NCBI RefSeq assembly: GCF_900316895.1
Contig: NZ_ONER01000095.1
Coordinates: 1-7,854 of the forward strand
Source of the DNA: an uncultured Methanobrevibacter sp.
GTDB taxonomy: Archaea; Methanobacteriota; Methanobacteria; Methanobacteriales; Methanobacteriaceae
Reading direction: 5' to 3'
DNA: 7,854 nucleotides
The translations under genes and the position numbers were made by a program. This document shows positions 6,035-7,854 of this stretch, one piece after another. The notes under the pieces were generated by a model, which saw only the letters and a program-made list of their open reading frames with translations, ran no database searches and was not told the origin of the DNA. Position 1 is the first letter of the stretch; each line of letters opens with the position of its first letter.

Positions 6035-6103
6035 AAGTTTTCTTCTTAAAGTCACGCCAACTATTGCGAGTAATGACAAGACAACCATCAGGATAGGATT
6101 ACC
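6035..6103 (-). other. C-terminal anchor signal of the adhesin-like protein
   Basis: The last 23 residues or so, beginning at TGNP, are a hydrophobic stretch (ILMVVLSLLAIVGVTL) followed by RRKL, preceded by the Pro-rich MHP. Short motif, membrane span and basic tail in that order resemble a sortase-type sorting signal. It could equally be a plain C-terminal membrane anchor. Confidence 0.55.
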
Positions 6104-6151
6104 AGTAGGATGCATTGTAGGAGGAGTAACCGGATTATCCGGAGCTTTTTC

Positions 6152-7231
6152 AACCTTGATAGTAGCACTATCATTATTGTTGTCCGGATTACTATCGGTT
6201 TCATTACAGGTTACGCTAGCGAAGTTGGTAATAGTTCCTACTTCAGCAGTTACATTACAGTAAATTTCGATAGTAGCAGTTTCACCTTTAGCTAATTTAC
6301 CAATGTTCCATTTTCCAGTTGAAGGATTATAAGTACCTTTGGAAGCTACAAATCTGATGAATTTGACTCCTGATGGTAAAACATCAGTCACAACAACATC
6401 AGTTGCAGTGCTTGGGCCATAATTGGTAACAACAATAGTCCAATGCATTTTATCTCCTTTATGATATACTGGTTTGTCAGCATACTTTTTAAGGCTTAAA
6501 TCAACAATTGGAATTCCTTCAGTGGTGTCTTTTGCCTTATTATTAGTGTAGTCAGACTCTTCGGTTGTAGTTGTTACTGAAACCGGGTTAGTGATTAATC
6601 CTTCACGACCAACTTTGGTTGTAAGTTTAAGGATTGCACTTTCACCGCTTGCAAGTGAGCTAATTGTCCATTCATAAGTGTTCATGTTGAATGATCCTTT
6701 AGTCACTTCAGCATCCAGAACTTTTAAACCTTTAGGTAACTGATCTGAAACTTTAACATTATTTGCTGTAGATGGACCGTTGTTTTTGACTTTAATTGTC
6801 CAAATAACGTTTTCACCAACGTAAACTTTATCGAAGTTAACAACTTTAGTGATTTCGATATCACAAATCGGTTTTACATTAGTATTGTTACTTGCCTTAT
6901 TATTTGTGTAATTGGTTTCATTGATAGTTGTGTTTACAACAACAACGTTTGTATATGAACCTTCTTTTACAGCCTGAGTAACTAAAACAAGGAATACAGA
7001 AGTGTTATTTTCAACATCACCAATACTCCAAATTCCAGTGTTCTCATTGAAAGTACCCTTAGATGGTGCTGCATTAATTACCTTTAATCCTGCAGGTAAA
7101 TTATCTTTAACAACAACATTAGGGGCAGTAGAAGGACCATGATTTACAACTATAATTCTCCATTCAACAAATTCATTGACATAGACAACTTTCTTATCAA
7201 CAATTTTAAGAATTTCTAAATCACAGATCGG
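6152..7231 (-). repeat. three tandem 360-bp DUF11 coding repeats
   Basis: The repeats start at P-I-C-D, P-I-C-D and P-I-V-D exactly 120 residues apart, so the units are 7231-6872, 6871-6512 and 6511-6152. Each unit has the same order: a Lys-rich opening strand, W-(R/T)-I in the second strand, GPSTA, a DxLPxGxK turn, SKGT/TKGS, W-(S/T/N)-I, and a closing Asn-rich turn (YTNNKA or PDNNND). The units have diverged at many residues, so they are old repeats. They are still open in one frame. Confidence 0.85.
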
Positions 7232-7854
7232 TTTAACATCAATAGTGCAGTTAACAGTTTTGTTAGTGCCATTAGGTCCGATTACAGTAGCATTGTTTGT
7301 TAAATTACCAAGAACATTAGCCCTTGCTTTAACAGTAATTATAGCAGGGACGTCAGCTTTAATATTGGTAATTTTCCAAGTTACAACTTGACCAGTTCCA
7401 TCAACTGAGGCTCTTTGAACAACATCAGCACCAGTTATGCTTACAGTATCAATATACTCTAAACCTTCAGGTAAGCTGTCGACAACAGTTAAGGTTTCAA
7501 TGTATGTCACATTACCGACATTAGTAATGGTAAACAACAACTGTAGCATTATCGTAGTTGTTTGCGTAATTCCACTCATGCTCAGTACAGTTAACATTCG
7601 CATGGTTAGTGAATGTACCTTTTTGTTTAGCAATTGAAGTAATAGTCAAAGTTACACTAGTACCGTTAGCCATGTCACCAATAGTCCAAACACCAGTGCC
7701 GATATTATAAGTAGTACCTTCACTAGCAGTGAAACCAACGATGTTGAATCCTGCTGGTGGGAAAGTATCTTTCAATACAACATTAGTAGCATTAGTACCA
7801 TTAGCAGCATTAGACACGACAATAGTCCAGACAACAGTATCATCAACGAAATGA

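Larger units (their letters stand above)
6032..7854 (-). pseudogene. adhesin-like surface protein with DUF11 repeats, 5'-partial and frame-broken
   Basis: This is the C-terminal part of a large secreted protein whose start lies outside the window. The first open segment (7853-7521) encodes a DUF11-type domain with DTVVWTIVVSN and VWTIGDMANGTSV, then reads DNATVVVYHY and stops. The second (about 7535-6032) continues as FTITNVGNVTYIETLTVVD, the middle of another DUF11-type domain. The start of that domain is missing at the join, so a frame-changing deletion near 7530-7541 is likely. Three regular 120-residue DUF11 domains follow, then a Pro-rich spacer (PDNPVTPPTMHPT), TGNP, about 15 hydrophobic residues and RRKL, a C-terminal wall or membrane anchor. 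Asn-x-Thr/Ser sites are frequent. Methanobrevibacter genomes encode many such proteins, thought to mediate cell contact. The GTG at 7817 lies inside a beta strand (TIVVSNA), so it is not a start. Recent decay, phase variation or a repeat-related assembly error are all possible. Confidence 0.82.

Noticed and set aside
7521..7633. First 33 codons of the longer adhesin frame as real protein (MLNKKVHSLTMRML...)
   Set aside because: They overlap the previous DUF11 segment in another frame and do not resemble a signal peptide joined to a domain start. The domain begins mid-fold at about residue 34.

Overview
The window looks like chromosomal DNA from a gut-type methanogenic archaeon, most likely Methanobrevibacter or a close relative. 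The support is an archaeal-type aspartyl-tRNA synthetase, an E. coli-type (oxygen-sensitive) dihydroxy-acid dehydratase, a DUF11-repeat adhesin-like surface protein with a C-terminal anchor, very AT-rich spacers, archaeal TATA boxes (CTTTATATA type), a GAGGTGA ribosome binding site and oligo-T terminators. The genus is inferred from these features; no database was searched. Every gene I am confident of lies on the minus strand, so the text below follows transcription from high to low coordinates.

Upstream end (7854 to 6032): a large adhesin-like protein that enters from outside the window. It has DUF11-type domains, including three exact 120-residue repeats, and ends in a TGNP motif, a membrane segment and RRKL. 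Its reading frame is broken near 7535. A strong hairpin terminator follows (5987-6026). Next is a 284-bp spacer holding the ilvD promoter, with a perfect 9-bp inverted repeat around the TATA box and a 9-bp direct repeat spaced two helical turns apart.

Middle (5747 to 2253): a tight three-gene operon, ilvD (branched-chain amino acids), hisD (last enzyme of histidine synthesis) and a hexapeptide-repeat acetyltransferase. The spacings are 7 and 0 bases, and the operon closes with a hairpin/T8 terminator.

Gene-poor stretch (2252 to 1384): a decayed coding remnant on the plus strand, then two tandem copies of an unrecognised RNA gene of about 120 nt on the minus strand. Each copy has its own conserved TATA promoter, three hairpins and a T-run terminator. 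The RNA body is nearly frozen between copies. The terminal hairpin has diverged, but compensating changes keep it paired. This is the most interesting item in the window.

Downstream end (1374 to 1): aspS, interrupted near codon 97 by what appears to be a deletion of about 55 nt that also shifts the frame, then the first 35 codons of an FAD-dependent oxidoreductase 2 nt after aspS. The amino acid genes make branched-chain amino acids and histidine, while aspS would charge tRNA. Nothing else ties the three regions into one pathway.
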